Origin: CAYWGR01 sp964458015
GTDB taxonomy: Bacteria > Planctomycetota > Planctomycetia > Pirellulales > Thermoguttaceae
Direction of reading: 5' to 3'
Length of the DNA: 47,632 bases
Assembly: GCA_964458015.1 (NCBI GenBank)
Contig: CAYWGR010000017.1
Span: forward strand, 1 to 47,632
Under the pieces are notes generated by a model. It saw only the letters and a list, made by a program, of their open reading frames with translations, had not been told where the DNA came from and did not search any database. The stretch's first letter is position 1; every line of letters begins with the position of its first letter. The translations under genes and the position numbers were made by a program. Below are positions 1 to 9,199 of the stretch, one piece after another.

Positions 1-821
1 CCGTGCATCAGATGATGACACTCCGGATAGACCGGCAGCGCGTTGGCGATCATGAGCGCCGTGGCCAGTCCCCCGCTCTCAAAACCGAGTCCCGACATCA
101 ATACATTTGCCTCGATCACCTTTTCCACCGCGGGCGTGAGCGTTTTCACTTCGACCGCGCGTTTCGCTTCGATTCCGAACTGCCGGAGCGTGTCGAAACA
201 GAGTTCCGCAATGGCCAATGCCGTCATCGTCGGAACGCCGCCGGCAAGCGTGCAGGCCCGGCTCTTGAACGATGCTCGCGCCTCCAACCAAGTGGCCAGG
301 GCATCGCCCATCCCCGCCACGAGCGACCGGACCGGAGCCCGTGACACGACTTCGCTATCGACCAGAACGATATTGGGATTGAAAGGCCAGCACGTGTAGC
401 CAGTGCAATTGCCCGCCGCGTCGAACCACATCGAAATCGCGCTGGTCGGCGCGTCGTTGGAAGCGACCGTTGGGGTGCTGATCATCCGAACGCCTGCATC
501 CCAGGCAGCAGCCTTCGCGCAGTCGAGCGTCTTGCCGCCTCCGATGCCGATGCACACCTGGGCGCCATGGTCCCGAATGATGCCGGCAACGCGGGCGGCC
601 TCCTCTCGGGTCGATTCGCCGCCGAAGGAAACATCGACCACCTCCACGGCCGTCTCCTTCATACTTGCCAGTACGACCTCACTGACGGCCCCTTTGACCG
701 TTGCATCCCAGAGGATGACGGCCTTTCGGCCAAAGAGTGCCGCGTAATTGCCGAGTTCACGCAGCACGCCGCGACCCTGCACGTATTTTTGGGGTGCAAT
801 GAAAACCGCTTTCGTGTTCAT
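1..821 (-). CDS. gldA: Glycerol dehydrogenase-like protein (iron-containing ADH superfamily), 3' end outside window
   Basis: About 273 residues read from ATG at 821 to the window edge; the C-terminus is missing (E. coli GldA is about 367 aa). GldA oxidises glycerol to dihydroxyacetone with NAD in the cytoplasm. Visible family signatures are the dinucleotide-binding loop GIGGGKTLDCAK near residue 97, STPTVASNDAPTSA near 120, GMGDALATWLEAR near 176 with the metal-ligand Asp, and SGLGFESGGLA near 248 followed by ECHHLMH. The first metal-ligand His, expected just after ESGGLAxA, reads Leu (ESGGLATALMIAN), so catalysis may differ from true GldA. AGAAGGAA lies about 8 nt before the start. A XylR-like regulator lies upstream on the same strand and may control it (inference). 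Confidence 0.85.
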   Translation of the reverse strand, partial: MNTKAVFIAPQKYVQGRGVLRELGNYAALFGRKAVILWDATVKGAVSEVVLASMKETAVEVVDVSFGGESTREEAARVAGIIRDHGAQVCIGIGGGKTLDCAKAAAWDAGVRMISTPTVASNDAPTSAISMWFDAAGNCTGYTCWPFNPNIVLVDSEVVSRAPVRSLVAGMGDALATWLEARASFKSRACTLAGGVPTMTALAIAELCFDTLRQFGIEAKRAVEVKTLTPAVEKVIEANVLMSGLGFESGGLATALMIANALPVYPECHHLMH

Positions 822-1032
822 CGGATCGATTCCTTCTCGTGGATGCTCATGCCGTGTGCATTCCCATCCGCCTATCATGAAAGGATGTATTCCACCAAGT
901 CGGCGACCTCTTGTTCGCTCGAACTTTCGACGCTGCCGCACAGGCACGACGGTGACGCCTTCTCTGCGATTGATTATACTGAGCCCTGAATGGAGAAACA
1001 GCGTATTTCGTATTTACTTCTTGCTGTTTTGT

Positions 1033-2190
1033 CTAGACGCACCGTCTCTCCTGGCTGCGGTATTGGGAAGGCGAGATACCCACCACGCGATGGAATACGC
1101 GGCTGAAATGCGACGCGCTGCTGAACCCGCAACTGCGAGCGATTCGATAAAGTTTTTGAGCAGGATCAGCCAAGAGGCGTTTGGCATGTTCGACGCGCTG
1201 GCGGTCGATCTCCGCCCCAATCGACCGCCTCAATTCCCGCAAAAACGCATTGTAAAGACCGCAACGGCTGACGCGGCTGATCTTTACCACGTCATCCACG
1301 TCGATCGGCTCGCTGTAATGCTCGCGAATGAACGCTAGGGCCCGCCCAACGGCAGGATCGCACACGGCAAGAACATCGCTCGATTGCCGCACAACGATTC
1401 CCTTGGGTGCAATCACTACCGGTTCTTTCGGCCGGTGTCGCTTGCTCAGAAGGGCATCCAGCAGTCGCGCGCCTTCGTAGGCCATCTTTTCGCGATTGCA
1501 GTCGACGCTCGAAATGGGCACCGCCGCCAACTCGCACGCCTGTTCGTCGTTATCGACGCCGATAATGGCCACCTGATCGGGTACGGTCAAACCTATCGCC
1601 TCGCACGCGCTGATCAGATACGTGGCACGATGATCGCTTTGCACCATGAACCCGATCGGCAACGGAAGCTTTGACAATTGCTCTTTTAGCCAGTCGAACC
1701 AGTTCAATCCCGCCTTGGCCTGGCATGCCCTGTACAGATCGATCAGCCGATAATCACAACCGGCTTTTTCGGCCATCTCACGAAATCCACGCTCGCGCTC
1801 CTGAACAGCGAGGGTGTTGCTGACCTTGAGGAAGCCGATCTTGGAAAAGCCTCGCTCCACAAGATGTTCTGCCGCCATGCCGCCGATGCGAACGTCATCC
1901 AACAGCACGCGCGGAACACGCATTTCAGGAACGTCGCCATAAAGGGCCACGATGGGCACGCCCTGCTTCTTCACGTAAGCAATTAGATCGGCCCGCTCGG
2001 GAAGAAGGACCGTGATGATCCCGTCGCCATGCCAATGATCGGGAACCATGTTATAGTGGGCCATCGACGTGTCGAGCACCCAGCCGGCCTCGCGCGCATA
2101 GCGAACGATCCCCCGGTGCAACTGAAGGTCGTAATACCCCAGCGCCATAAGGATTCTCGGGTGCGCGGATCGTGGTTTATGGTGAGACAT
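1033..2190 (-). CDS. XylR-like transcriptional regulator (LacI-type sensor fused to AraC DNA-binding domain)
   Basis: The N-terminal part (about residues 10-270) resembles the LacI/periplasmic-binding-type sensor of XylR (LHRGIVRYAREAGW, HWHGDGIITVL, VAIIGVDND). The C-terminal ~100 residues form an AraC double helix-turn-helix (VGRALAFIREHYSEPIDVDD, ARSCGFSSASHFSRVFHRVV, GISPSQYR). Such proteins bind a sugar and activate catabolic genes. The frame is open to an ATG at 2250, but homology starts around MSHHKPRSAHPRIL at 2190, so that start is preferred; neither has a strong ribosome binding site. No xylose isomerase or xylulokinase is in the window. The nearest downstream gene is the gldA-like one 211 bp away, so the inducer need not be xylose. 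Confidence 0.85.
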   Translation of the reverse strand: MSHHKPRSAHPRILMALGYYDLQLHRGIVRYAREAGWVLDTSMAHYNMVPDHWHGDGIITVLLPERADLIAYVKKQGVPIVALYGDVPEMRVPRVLLDDVRIGGMAAEHLVERGFSKIGFLKVSNTLAVQERERGFREMAEKAGCDYRLIDLYRACQAKAGLNWFDWLKEQLSKLPLPIGFMVQSDHRATYLISACEAIGLTVPDQVAIIGVDNDEQACELAAVPISSVDCNREKMAYEGARLLDALLSKRHRPKEPVVIAPKGIVVRQSSDVLAVCDPAVGRALAFIREHYSEPIDVDDVVKISRVSRCGLYNAFLRELRRSIGAEIDRQRVEHAKRLLADPAQKLYRIARSCGFSSASHFSRVFHRVVGISPSQYRSQERRCV

Positions 2191-2328
2191 GTTGCTCGGC
2201 ACTCTGCGCTCCATCACATGATTCTTCACTATCCGAAGGTCGCGTTTCATCCTAGGGCTTTATATGGACATTCGCACAGTTAATGAACCTAGCCCCACCG
2301 ACGTAAAGCCGGCAATAGGGTCAAATGG

Positions 2329-2367
2329 GTTTACTGGCCGGTTCATGATCAAAGCAAGCATCAATAG
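2329..2367 (+). repeat. Dispersed 39-bp intergenic repeat, copy A
   Basis: Matches 10504-10542 at 35 of 39 positions with no gaps, including the shared block ACTGGCCGGTTCAT. It sits between the regulator start and the 3' end of the SDR gene. The other copy adjoins an IS3 remnant, so it may be mobile-element debris or a small dispersed intergenic repeat. No coding role is evident. Confidence 0.6.
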
Positions 2368-2417
2368 ACGCGATAACTTCTGGGTTTTCAGATATTACTT
2401 GGCTTCGACACATTTTG

Positions 2418-3281
2418 CTAGCCCTTTGGAAAATCAGCCCCGCGAGCAACCGCCTCCCATGCCGAAAACTCCTTCTGAAGATCTTCGAGCTTCGCCATGG
2501 CCCCGTTGTAAGCATCGTTGCCAAGCAGAAGATGGTGGGGCGGGTTCGGCGACTCAATGGCTTTTACAATTGCCTGTACCGCGCGCACTGGGTCGCCAGG
2601 TTGATTACCGGAGATGATGCGCAACTGGCGACGCCATGCGCCCGCCGTTGCAGCGTAATCGTCGATTTGTCGCTTGCTCTCGTTGGCCGAACGCCCGGCC
2701 CAATCGGTTCGAAAACCGCTTGGTTCGACAACCATTACCTTGATGCCCAACGGTTCGACTTCCTGCCAGAGTGCCTCGGACAAGCCTTCGACTGCATATT
2801 TGGTCGCATTGTAGTAGCCTAGCGACGGAAATGATCGCAGGCCGCCGATGGAGGATATATTGACGATGAACCCTTGATGGCGTTTACGCATTCCAGCCAG
2901 AACTGCATGAATCATTCTACCTACGCCGAACACGTTAATCTCGAACATTCTGCGCACTTGATCCTCTTCGCTCTCTTCAACCGCTGCAAAATAGCCAATC
3001 CCGGCATTATTTACAAGCACGTCGATGTGACCGTACTTCTCTTCGGCCGCCCTGATGGCCTCGCCGCTTTGAGTTCTGTCGGTCACATCGAGCTTGAGCA
3101 CCAAAGCATCTCCCTTAGCTGCCAAATCCCTCACATCCTCGGGATTGCGGGCGGTCACGACCGTGCGATAGCCGCGTTCGAGAACATGTTTGGCAAGTTC
3201 GCGGCCAAAACCGGTTGAACAGCCCGTGATAAACCAAACAGATTGATCGGTGATCGTCGATTTGCCGCTTGTAGTTGTCAT
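2418..3281 (-). CDS. Short-chain dehydrogenase/reductase (SDR family)
   Basis: Classical cytoplasmic NAD(P)-dependent oxidoreductase of 287 aa. It shows the cofactor motif TGCSTGFG near residue 22, NNAG near 90, catalytic Ser in NISSIGG near 142 and the YNATK (YxxxK) pair near 156, then the PSGFRTDW segment usual after the active site. The ATG at 3281 is chosen because GGGAGA (3294-3289) lies 8 nt upstream; the frame extends 10 codons further without a better site. It resembles the 'oxidoreductase, SDR family' proteins with broad or unknown substrates. It stands alone, with 62 bp to the upstream end of the next minus-strand gene. Confidence 0.9.
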   Translation of the reverse strand: MTTTSGKSTITDQSVWFITGCSTGFGRELAKHVLERGYRTVVTARNPEDVRDLAAKGDALVLKLDVTDRTQSGEAIRAAEEKYGHIDVLVNNAGIGYFAAVEESEEDQVRRMFEINVFGVGRMIHAVLAGMRKRHQGFIVNISSIGGLRSFPSLGYYNATKYAVEGLSEALWQEVEPLGIKVMVVEPSGFRTDWAGRSANESKRQIDDYAATAGAWRRQLRIISGNQPGDPVRAVQAIVKAIESPNPPHHLLLGNDAYNGAMAKLEDLQKEFSAWEAVARGADFPKG

Positions 3282-3373
3282 GGACACATCTCCCAAAAAA
3301 GTCGGTTGCAAGTAGTTGTCTCATTCTACGTTATGAACTTCGTGAGCCCATTTATCAAGGACCATCAATAAGC

Positions 3374-6300
3374 CTAACAATGATTTATCAGTACGCCTAC
3401 TGGAAAATCTGCAAGTGCATCGGATATTGAAATACAAGAACCATTCTGGTTGCATACCTGTCCCGTAAACAGGTTAATCCACGAAGATGATTTTACCGCT
3501 TCGACGATTATTTGGGTGTCTTCCCAAACGGCGGCGCCTAACGGCGGTCGAGGCGGCGTGGAATCGACTTGCATGGACGTCAATTCCGCGATAAGACGTG
3601 GCGCAAGGACAATGACAGTCGTGCACTCCGCATCCGAAGATGGGTGCCATCGCCGTGTAAATGCACAAAGATATTTTGCCTTCATCCCCTCGACATTCAA
3701 TGGCGTATAATCGCCATTCTGAAAAACGTCGGGATGTTGACGGCGGAACTGGAGAATTCGCCAGGTTACAAACAGCTTCAGACGCGGGTCCAGAGGGTTT
3801 TCAGCAAGCTGTCGGGATAGGGGGAGTAATGATCGCTCATTGCGGCCGATATCCTTTCGAAGTCGTGTAAGCATCTTGTGATACAATGCAAAATCCACGT
3901 GCCGCCGGTTGTCCGGATCAACAAGACTGAAGTCCCATTGTTCTTGCCCTTGATAAATATCAGGGACACCCGGCGACGTCAGCTTCAACAGTGTTTGTGA
4001 TAAGGCATTGTAAACGCCCCACCTCGTGATCTGTTCGTGAAAGCGCCGAAATTCCGCCAAAAATCGGTTTTTGGGACTGTCATTGAGCACGGCCGCCACG
4101 AATTCGCGAATCGCAGCATCATATTCCGAGTTCGGATTGATCCAACTCGTATAAACCTTTGCCTCGTGTGTGGCCTTTTCCATATACGCCGTCATGCGAT
4201 CCGTCAACTCGCGGAGGCTTTTGACATCACTTGGCGCCAACGGCCAAATCCCAACCAGATTTTGGTAAAACAGATATTCATCGTTGCGGCTGGGAGCCGG
4301 CTGGCCGTCCACCTCGCGGTGGTGCCGTCGGTTCAAGCGGGCCCAGCGATTGACGCTCTTGCGCCAAAGGTGTGGTATTTCCGAAAGGACATTGATTCGT
4401 GCGCGCGCATCTTCGCTCCGTTTGGTGTCGTGTGTGCTCGTGCAGATCAATGAATGCGGCCAACTAGCCAGCCGTGACATATTATGACGATGAAAATCCT
4501 CGATCGTTGTGATGCTATGAAGCGGATCGCCGCCCACCTCGTTCAGCGATGCCAGCGGAACATAGCGGTAGAAGGCCGTGTCTTCGATCCCCTTGGCCGT
4601 TACGGGGCTGGTCACCTGCTGGACTCGGCCCACGAACAAATCGCGCTCGCGAAGGCCGGCCTCGTCCAAATCCGGTGGGCGTTCCAGCAAAAGCACATCT
4701 CGGATGAAATCGAATACCGCGGCATTCGTGGCTGGATTGCGGCGTTTCGCCTGTGCCGCCGCGCGGCAGATAACCTGGCGATCCCGCTCCGAAACATAAC
4801 CATTACGAATATAGGTGCGATAAACCGGAAAATTGGCCAGGATTTCACGTAACGCGACTCGTAGCGTGTTCAAGGTGAAATCGCGCGATCGACGATGTCG
4901 TTCGGATATCCGGTTGAGCTTGTGTGCAAGCAACTGCAAATCGCTTGACATCGCAGAACGGAAGATCAGTAGTTTTGACTGGTGAACAACCTCGCGAAAA
5001 TCACTTCGCTCGTCGATAAAGCGTTCATAGATGTTCGTAAGCTCGGCCAGCCCGTTGGGCTCCACGAACAGTCCGCCCACCGAGTTAAGAAAGTCATAGC
5101 CCGTTGTGCCAGATAGAAGCCATTGTTCGGGCAGCGCTTCATCAATACCAAGGATTTTTTCCACGACTACATACAGTGGAAACGTTGTGCGGTCGGTGCA
5201 TGTTGATTCAGTCGCCAACTGAATAAATAACGGCTCAATATCATTCCACGAAGGCCTGGCTCCAGCGGGCGCATCCGCCGGACGGTCAGCATCTTCTGCG
5301 GAATGTTCATACGCCGCTTTGCCAAGGGCCAGCAAATAGCCTCGCTGCAATCGTCGCAAATATTCCACAGGCTCGTACAATCCATCAATATGGTCGATGC
5401 GCAAACCATTCACATTGCCTTCGACCAGCAGTTCGAAAACCAAACGATGACTTTCCGTGAAAACGTCCGGAGACTCCGTGCACACGGCGGCTAAATCATT
5501 GATATCAAAGAAACGTCGGTAATTGATCTCGTCGGCGGCGGCTTTCCAATGGGAAAGTCGATAAACCTGTGCGTCGAGCAACTGCTCAAGATTGTCATAG
5601 CTGTGTGGGTTTTCCGGCGTTCCATTGAACTCCTGTACGTTGCTCTGTAGGAACTCCGCAACCTCCGTCGCACGTTCGGCAAGCGTCCGTAAACGCCCCT
5701 TAATAACCTCCTTCTCGCGTTGCCGCTCGGCAATGCTGTTGGGATCGGTCGCCGTGCAATCGGGCAAGTGCTCCAACGCGGTGATGATGCTCTCCAATTC
5801 CCGGATGGCCTCCGACTCTGGCGACTGGTTCTCCTTCAGTACGTCCAGCTTGTGCGTTAGGATGGTTCGATAGGTTCGTGGATCGAGGGGAAGAATCGAC
5901 TGATAGTACCGCAAAACAAATGTCCCGTCCTGGTACTCAAGCTTCAATTCGCCGGATTCAAGAACCTGTCCATACTGATTTCCAAGGATGGGCAGAAGGA
6001 TTTTGTTCCTCAACTCTTCTTTGATTGGATGCCAATCGATGTCGAAGTACGATGCATGGGGTGACGCAGGCCCATTCTCCAAAACATCTTTCCACCAAAG
6101 ATTTTCCGCGGGGGTCGCACTCATGTGATTGGGAACAACATCCAGAATCTGCCCCATGGCATGGTTGTGCAGGGCTGCGACCATTGCTCGATAATCATTC
6201 TCGGTGCCCAACTCGGGATTCAGATGTGCGTAATCCACGATGGCATAGCCGTGCGTGCATCCGGCGCGGGCTTTTAGATACGGCGATGCGTATACGTGGC

Positions 6301-6469
6301 TGATGCCAAGTTCATCCAGATAGGGTACAATGCGGGCCACATCCCGAAATGCGACTTTTCCCGGCTCAAATTGAATGCGATACGTTGCCGAAGGGCAACA
6401 GCGTTGACGATCTACCGTCTTGATGACGGACTGTGCAATCCATTGTGCCCAGGACGGAACGTTGCTCAT
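3374..6469 (-). CDS. treY: Malto-oligosyltrehalose synthase
   Basis: TreY converts the reducing-end alpha-1,4 bond of maltodextrins to the alpha,alpha-1,1 bond of trehalose (GH13 family, cytoplasmic). The 1031-aa protein opens with ATYRIQFEPGKVAFRDVARI and YLDELGISHVYASPYLKAR, has the HGYAIVDY and DVVPNHMS motifs, and the GH13 catalytic set: Asp in NGLRIDHIDGLYEP (about residue 355), Glu in VVVEKILGIDEALPEQW (about 437) and Asp in CTSTHDTKRSEDARARI (about 673). It is on the long side for the family (roughly 700-1000 aa). Its ATG overlaps the treZ stop codon by 4 bp (ATGA), so the pair is translationally coupled. The debranching enzyme TreX, often clustered with these, is not in the window. 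Confidence 0.97.
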   Translation of the reverse strand: MSNVPSWAQWIAQSVIKTVDRQRCCPSATYRIQFEPGKVAFRDVARIVPYLDELGISHVYASPYLKARAGCTHGYAIVDYAHLNPELGTENDYRAMVAALHNHAMGQILDVVPNHMSATPAENLWWKDVLENGPASPHASYFDIDWHPIKEELRNKILLPILGNQYGQVLESGELKLEYQDGTFVLRYYQSILPLDPRTYRTILTHKLDVLKENQSPESEAIRELESIITALEHLPDCTATDPNSIAERQREKEVIKGRLRTLAERATEVAEFLQSNVQEFNGTPENPHSYDNLEQLLDAQVYRLSHWKAAADEINYRRFFDINDLAAVCTESPDVFTESHRLVFELLVEGNVNGLRIDHIDGLYEPVEYLRRLQRGYLLALGKAAYEHSAEDADRPADAPAGARPSWNDIEPLFIQLATESTCTDRTTFPLYVVVEKILGIDEALPEQWLLSGTTGYDFLNSVGGLFVEPNGLAELTNIYERFIDERSDFREVVHQSKLLIFRSAMSSDLQLLAHKLNRISERHRRSRDFTLNTLRVALREILANFPVYRTYIRNGYVSERDRQVICRAAAQAKRRNPATNAAVFDFIRDVLLLERPPDLDEAGLRERDLFVGRVQQVTSPVTAKGIEDTAFYRYVPLASLNEVGGDPLHSITTIEDFHRHNMSRLASWPHSLICTSTHDTKRSEDARARINVLSEIPHLWRKSVNRWARLNRRHHREVDGQPAPSRNDEYLFYQNLVGIWPLAPSDVKSLRELTDRMTAYMEKATHEAKVYTSWINPNSEYDAAIREFVAAVLNDSPKNRFLAEFRRFHEQITRWGVYNALSQTLLKLTSPGVPDIYQGQEQWDFSLVDPDNRRHVDFALYHKMLTRLRKDIGRNERSLLPLSRQLAENPLDPRLKLFVTWRILQFRRQHPDVFQNGDYTPLNVEGMKAKYLCAFTRRWHPSSDAECTTVIVLAPRLIAELTSMQVDSTPPRPPLGAAVWEDTQIIVEAVKSSSWINLFTGQVCNQNGSCISISDALADFPVGVLINHC

Positions 6470-8319
6470 AACCGCCCTCCCTCGCCGCTAATAATCAACA
6501 ACTCGTGCGGCAGTATTATGTCCCAGGATCGATCCTGGGAACGTTCTCCCCCGTATCGCGTATCCTCGGAACTCAACAACACCCTTTTCTCATGAAGTTC
6601 CATTGCGGCTATTGACGCAATCTCGATCGTGAGATTGGCCACGATCGACAGCCGTTCATTGCCGCTGCCGCGATAGATCATCAACAAGTTAGACTTCTTG
6701 CTCTCAGAGCTATTCATCCGTCGGGCTTTCGTATGCTGCCGATCGCGCAGACCGGGCCAGCGTCGACGAGCCGCCAATAAGTCTTGATGCAATTGCCGAA
6801 ATTGGGCGCGCGCCGCTCCCTCAGGCCATGTCCAATCGAGCTTGGCCCCGGCCATTGTCTCGAGAGCTTGAGGATCGGGAATATCCGTTCCCCATCGGAA
6901 TGCAAGCGAGGCAAATTCTTCGCGCCGGCCGCGCCGGACCGCCTCGATAAGGACAGGATCATCGAAAGAACAGAAAAACGGAAACGGCCTCGTTTCGCCG
7001 TATTCCTCGCCCATAAACAAAAGCGGAATACATGGTGAGACTAATAGCAAACTGGATGCCAACCGTTGCGCGGCAGGCGCAACGATCGTACTCAAACGAT
7101 CTCCGCGAGCACGATTACCTATCTGATCGTGATTTTGAACGCAGACGACGAATCGCGTGCGGTCAATCGTGCCCACGCGGCTGCCATGGCGGCGACGGCG
7201 AAAGCGACTGTAACAACCATCGTAAACAAATACCTTGTTGAACGATTTGACGATTTGTGCAGGTTCCCCGAAGTCCTGGTAATAGCCATCGCGCTCGCCG
7301 GTCAAAAAAGCATGGATGCTATGGTGAAAATCATCGTTCCAGATGCCATCCAGCCCAAAGCCGCTGCGATCTCGTGAACGAATCAGCCGGACATCGTTCT
7401 GATTGCTCTCCGCAAAAACGTGGACAATGCGATTGGCACGGGCAGCCTCTTGCTGTACGGCCGCCTGTACTTCGGCCAGAATGTGACGAGCCCCCAGGTC
7501 GTAGATAGCATGGACGGCATCGAGCCGTAAACCGTCGACATGGAAGTCATGCACCCACATGCAAGCATTGTCGATTACATACTGTCGCACTGGATCACAT
7601 AAGGGGCCGTCATAATTGATGGCCATTCCCCACGGTGTACGATAACGATCGGTGAAATATGGCCCGAAGTTGCCGAGGTAGTTCCCTTCAGGGCCGAGAT
7701 GGTTGTAGACGACATCCAGGATAATCGCCAACCCGGCTTGATGTCCCGCATCAACAAGTCGCTGCAAAGCCTGAGGTCCGCCGTAGCTGTTCTGGACGGC
7801 ATAAGGATAGACCGCATCATATCCCCAGTTGCGGTCACCTGCAAACTGAGCCACGGGCATCAACTCCACGGCTGTTATCCCCAGCGAGACCAGTTGCGGA
7901 AGACGTGCGATAATCGCATCCAGCGTGCCCTCTGGCGTAAAGGCTCCAACATGCAACTCGTAGAGAACCAACTGATCGCGGGCAATCCCGTGCCAGGTTG
8001 TGTCTGACCAACGATACAATTCCGGAGAGAAAACGGCCGAAGGACGATGGACACCTTGGGGTTGCCAGCGCGAGGCGGGATCGGGATATTCGCGATCATC
8101 CGCCAAACCATAGACATAGGACAGTCCCTCGTCCACCTGCGGTTGTCGATAGACGAAGTAGCCATCGCCTTCGGATGTCATTGCGTATTTTTCGCATCCC
8201 CCTGAGGTTGTAAACGCGATCGACACGGTTGAAGACAGTGGCGCCCATATTCGCCATAGAACGCTTCCGTCTGTCTGGCGCAGTGCGCCTTGCGGAGGAT
8301 ATGTTTTATTCCGCTGCAT
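6466..8319 (-). CDS. treZ: Malto-oligosyltrehalose trehalohydrolase
   Basis: TreZ releases free trehalose from the malto-oligosyltrehalose made by TreY. It is 617 aa from ATG 8319, chosen because AAGGTG lies 5 nt upstream; the frame is open to 8370. The N-terminal beta-sandwich (LWRIWAPLSSTVSI) is followed by a GH13 barrel: LYELHVGAFTPEGT, WGYDAVYPYAVQNSYGG, DVVYNHLGPEGNYL, Asp in DGLRLDAVHAI, Glu in HVFAESNQND and Asp in VQNHDQIGNRARG. FMGEEYGETRPFPFF is also typical of TreZ. It forms the upstream half of a two-gene operon with treY and diverges from the DUF5752/treT-like pair. Confidence 0.97.
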   Translation of the reverse strand: MQRNKTYPPQGALRQTDGSVLWRIWAPLSSTVSIAFTTSGGCEKYAMTSEGDGYFVYRQPQVDEGLSYVYGLADDREYPDPASRWQPQGVHRPSAVFSPELYRWSDTTWHGIARDQLVLYELHVGAFTPEGTLDAIIARLPQLVSLGITAVELMPVAQFAGDRNWGYDAVYPYAVQNSYGGPQALQRLVDAGHQAGLAIILDVVYNHLGPEGNYLGNFGPYFTDRYRTPWGMAINYDGPLCDPVRQYVIDNACMWVHDFHVDGLRLDAVHAIYDLGARHILAEVQAAVQQEAARANRIVHVFAESNQNDVRLIRSRDRSGFGLDGIWNDDFHHSIHAFLTGERDGYYQDFGEPAQIVKSFNKVFVYDGCYSRFRRRRHGSRVGTIDRTRFVVCVQNHDQIGNRARGDRLSTIVAPAAQRLASSLLLVSPCIPLLFMGEEYGETRPFPFFCSFDDPVLIEAVRRGRREEFASLAFRWGTDIPDPQALETMAGAKLDWTWPEGAARAQFRQLHQDLLAARRRWPGLRDRQHTKARRMNSSESKKSNLLMIYRGSGNERLSIVANLTIEIASIAAMELHEKRVLLSSEDTRYGGERSQDRSWDIILPHELLIISGEGGRL

Positions 8320-8472
8320 TTCGTCACCTTTTCGTTCTCGCGGGCGCAACAAGGACCAGCGGGTAGACAAACAGACGGTGTGTAATTCTACGTTGCAGAA
8401 GAATGGAACAAGTATTGTCCGGCCCTAGCTATTCGTCAAGCTTTACCTGCGGTGGGGGGATTGCCGTCTGAG

Positions 8473-8478
8473 TATAAT
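8473..8478 (+). promoter_or_regulatory. Candidate -10 element in the treZ/DUF5752 divergent promoter region
   Basis: A perfect TATAAT lies 40 nt before the ATG at 8519, preceded two bases upstream by TG (8469-8470). No convincing TTGACA-like -35 is seen at normal spacing. The 199-bp interval 8320-8518 must hold promoters for both trehalose operons. Confidence 0.35.
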
Positions 8479-8518
8479 ATCTCGTAGAACGATCAAGATA
8501 AGGAAAGGACATCGGGTA

Positions 8519-9199
8519 ATGGAAACCGTCGAGCCTTTTTGCCTTTTCGATTGCAGTCTGGTGCGTTGCGCTACGGGCCGGGCGTGTTCGAATTTGAGAG
8601 AGCTTCTCGAGGCAATCCGCACCGTCCCGGATCCGGTGCTGGAACATCACATGATGCGTTGCGCCTTGGAGAATCATTTCGAGCTTCATGAATTTCCCAA
8701 TGATTTGGCTCGCTGGTGCTGGACAGTCTTGGGCGATAACGTGTTGGGAGAGCAATTGGGGTTGGTCGATCCCTATCGGCTCCAGTCTACCACGGCATTG
8801 CGAGCAGCACTGGTCAATGTGATCGAAGATCGAATATGGGGATCCGATCACGCATTGTGGTGCCGCCCCGGCTTGGAATTGCATCTGATCGAGTCGCACC
8901 TGATCGCTTACGACACCGGTGATCGTGTATCTTCTCCGGCGGCTTTATTGGAAACGATTGAACGGATGTCGGCAAGGTCGTTGTTCTACCATGTCCACGA
9001 CGCCCGATGGCGTACGGCGGGACAGTCGGATGACTTTTCGTTGTGGCTCGAAAAATGTGGGGCCGATCCGTCTCTCGTAACGGCATTACGAGGGATCGAC
9101 TTCTATTTTTTGAACTTGAGCCAACTCCGACAGGCGTTGATGGAAGCCTTTCGACATTACGTCGAGGAAGCGCCACCTGTTTCGAGGACCGCCTCATGA
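8519..9199 (+). CDS. DUF5752 family protein
   Basis: A 226-aa cytoplasmic protein with no signal peptide or membrane segment. It begins METVEPFCLFDCSLVRCATGR and contains VPDPVLEHHMMRCALENHFE, LVDPYRLQSTTALRAALVNV and SLFYHVHDARWRT, which I recognise as the DUF5752 family. Such genes are typically found next to a TreT-like glycosyltransferase; their function is not established to my knowledge. AAGGAAAGGA ends about 9 nt before the ATG. The stop overlaps the next start by 4 bp (ATGA at 9196-9199), so the two products are probably made in fixed ratio and may interact. The His-rich motifs could suggest metal binding, but that is speculation. Confidence 0.7.
   Translation: METVEPFCLFDCSLVRCATGRACSNLRELLEAIRTVPDPVLEHHMMRCALENHFELHEFPNDLARWCWTVLGDNVLGEQLGLVDPYRLQSTTALRAALVNVIEDRIWGSDHALWCRPGLELHLIESHLIAYDTGDRVSSPAALLETIERMSARSLFYHVHDARWRTAGQSDDFSLWLEKCGADPSLVTALRGIDFYFLNLSQLRQALMEAFRHYVEEAPPVSRTAS

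Noticed and set aside
8429..8899. 156-aa minus-strand frame in the trehalose divergent region
   Set aside because: It lies opposite the DUF5752 gene and across its promoter region; composition and lack of family match mark it as a shadow.
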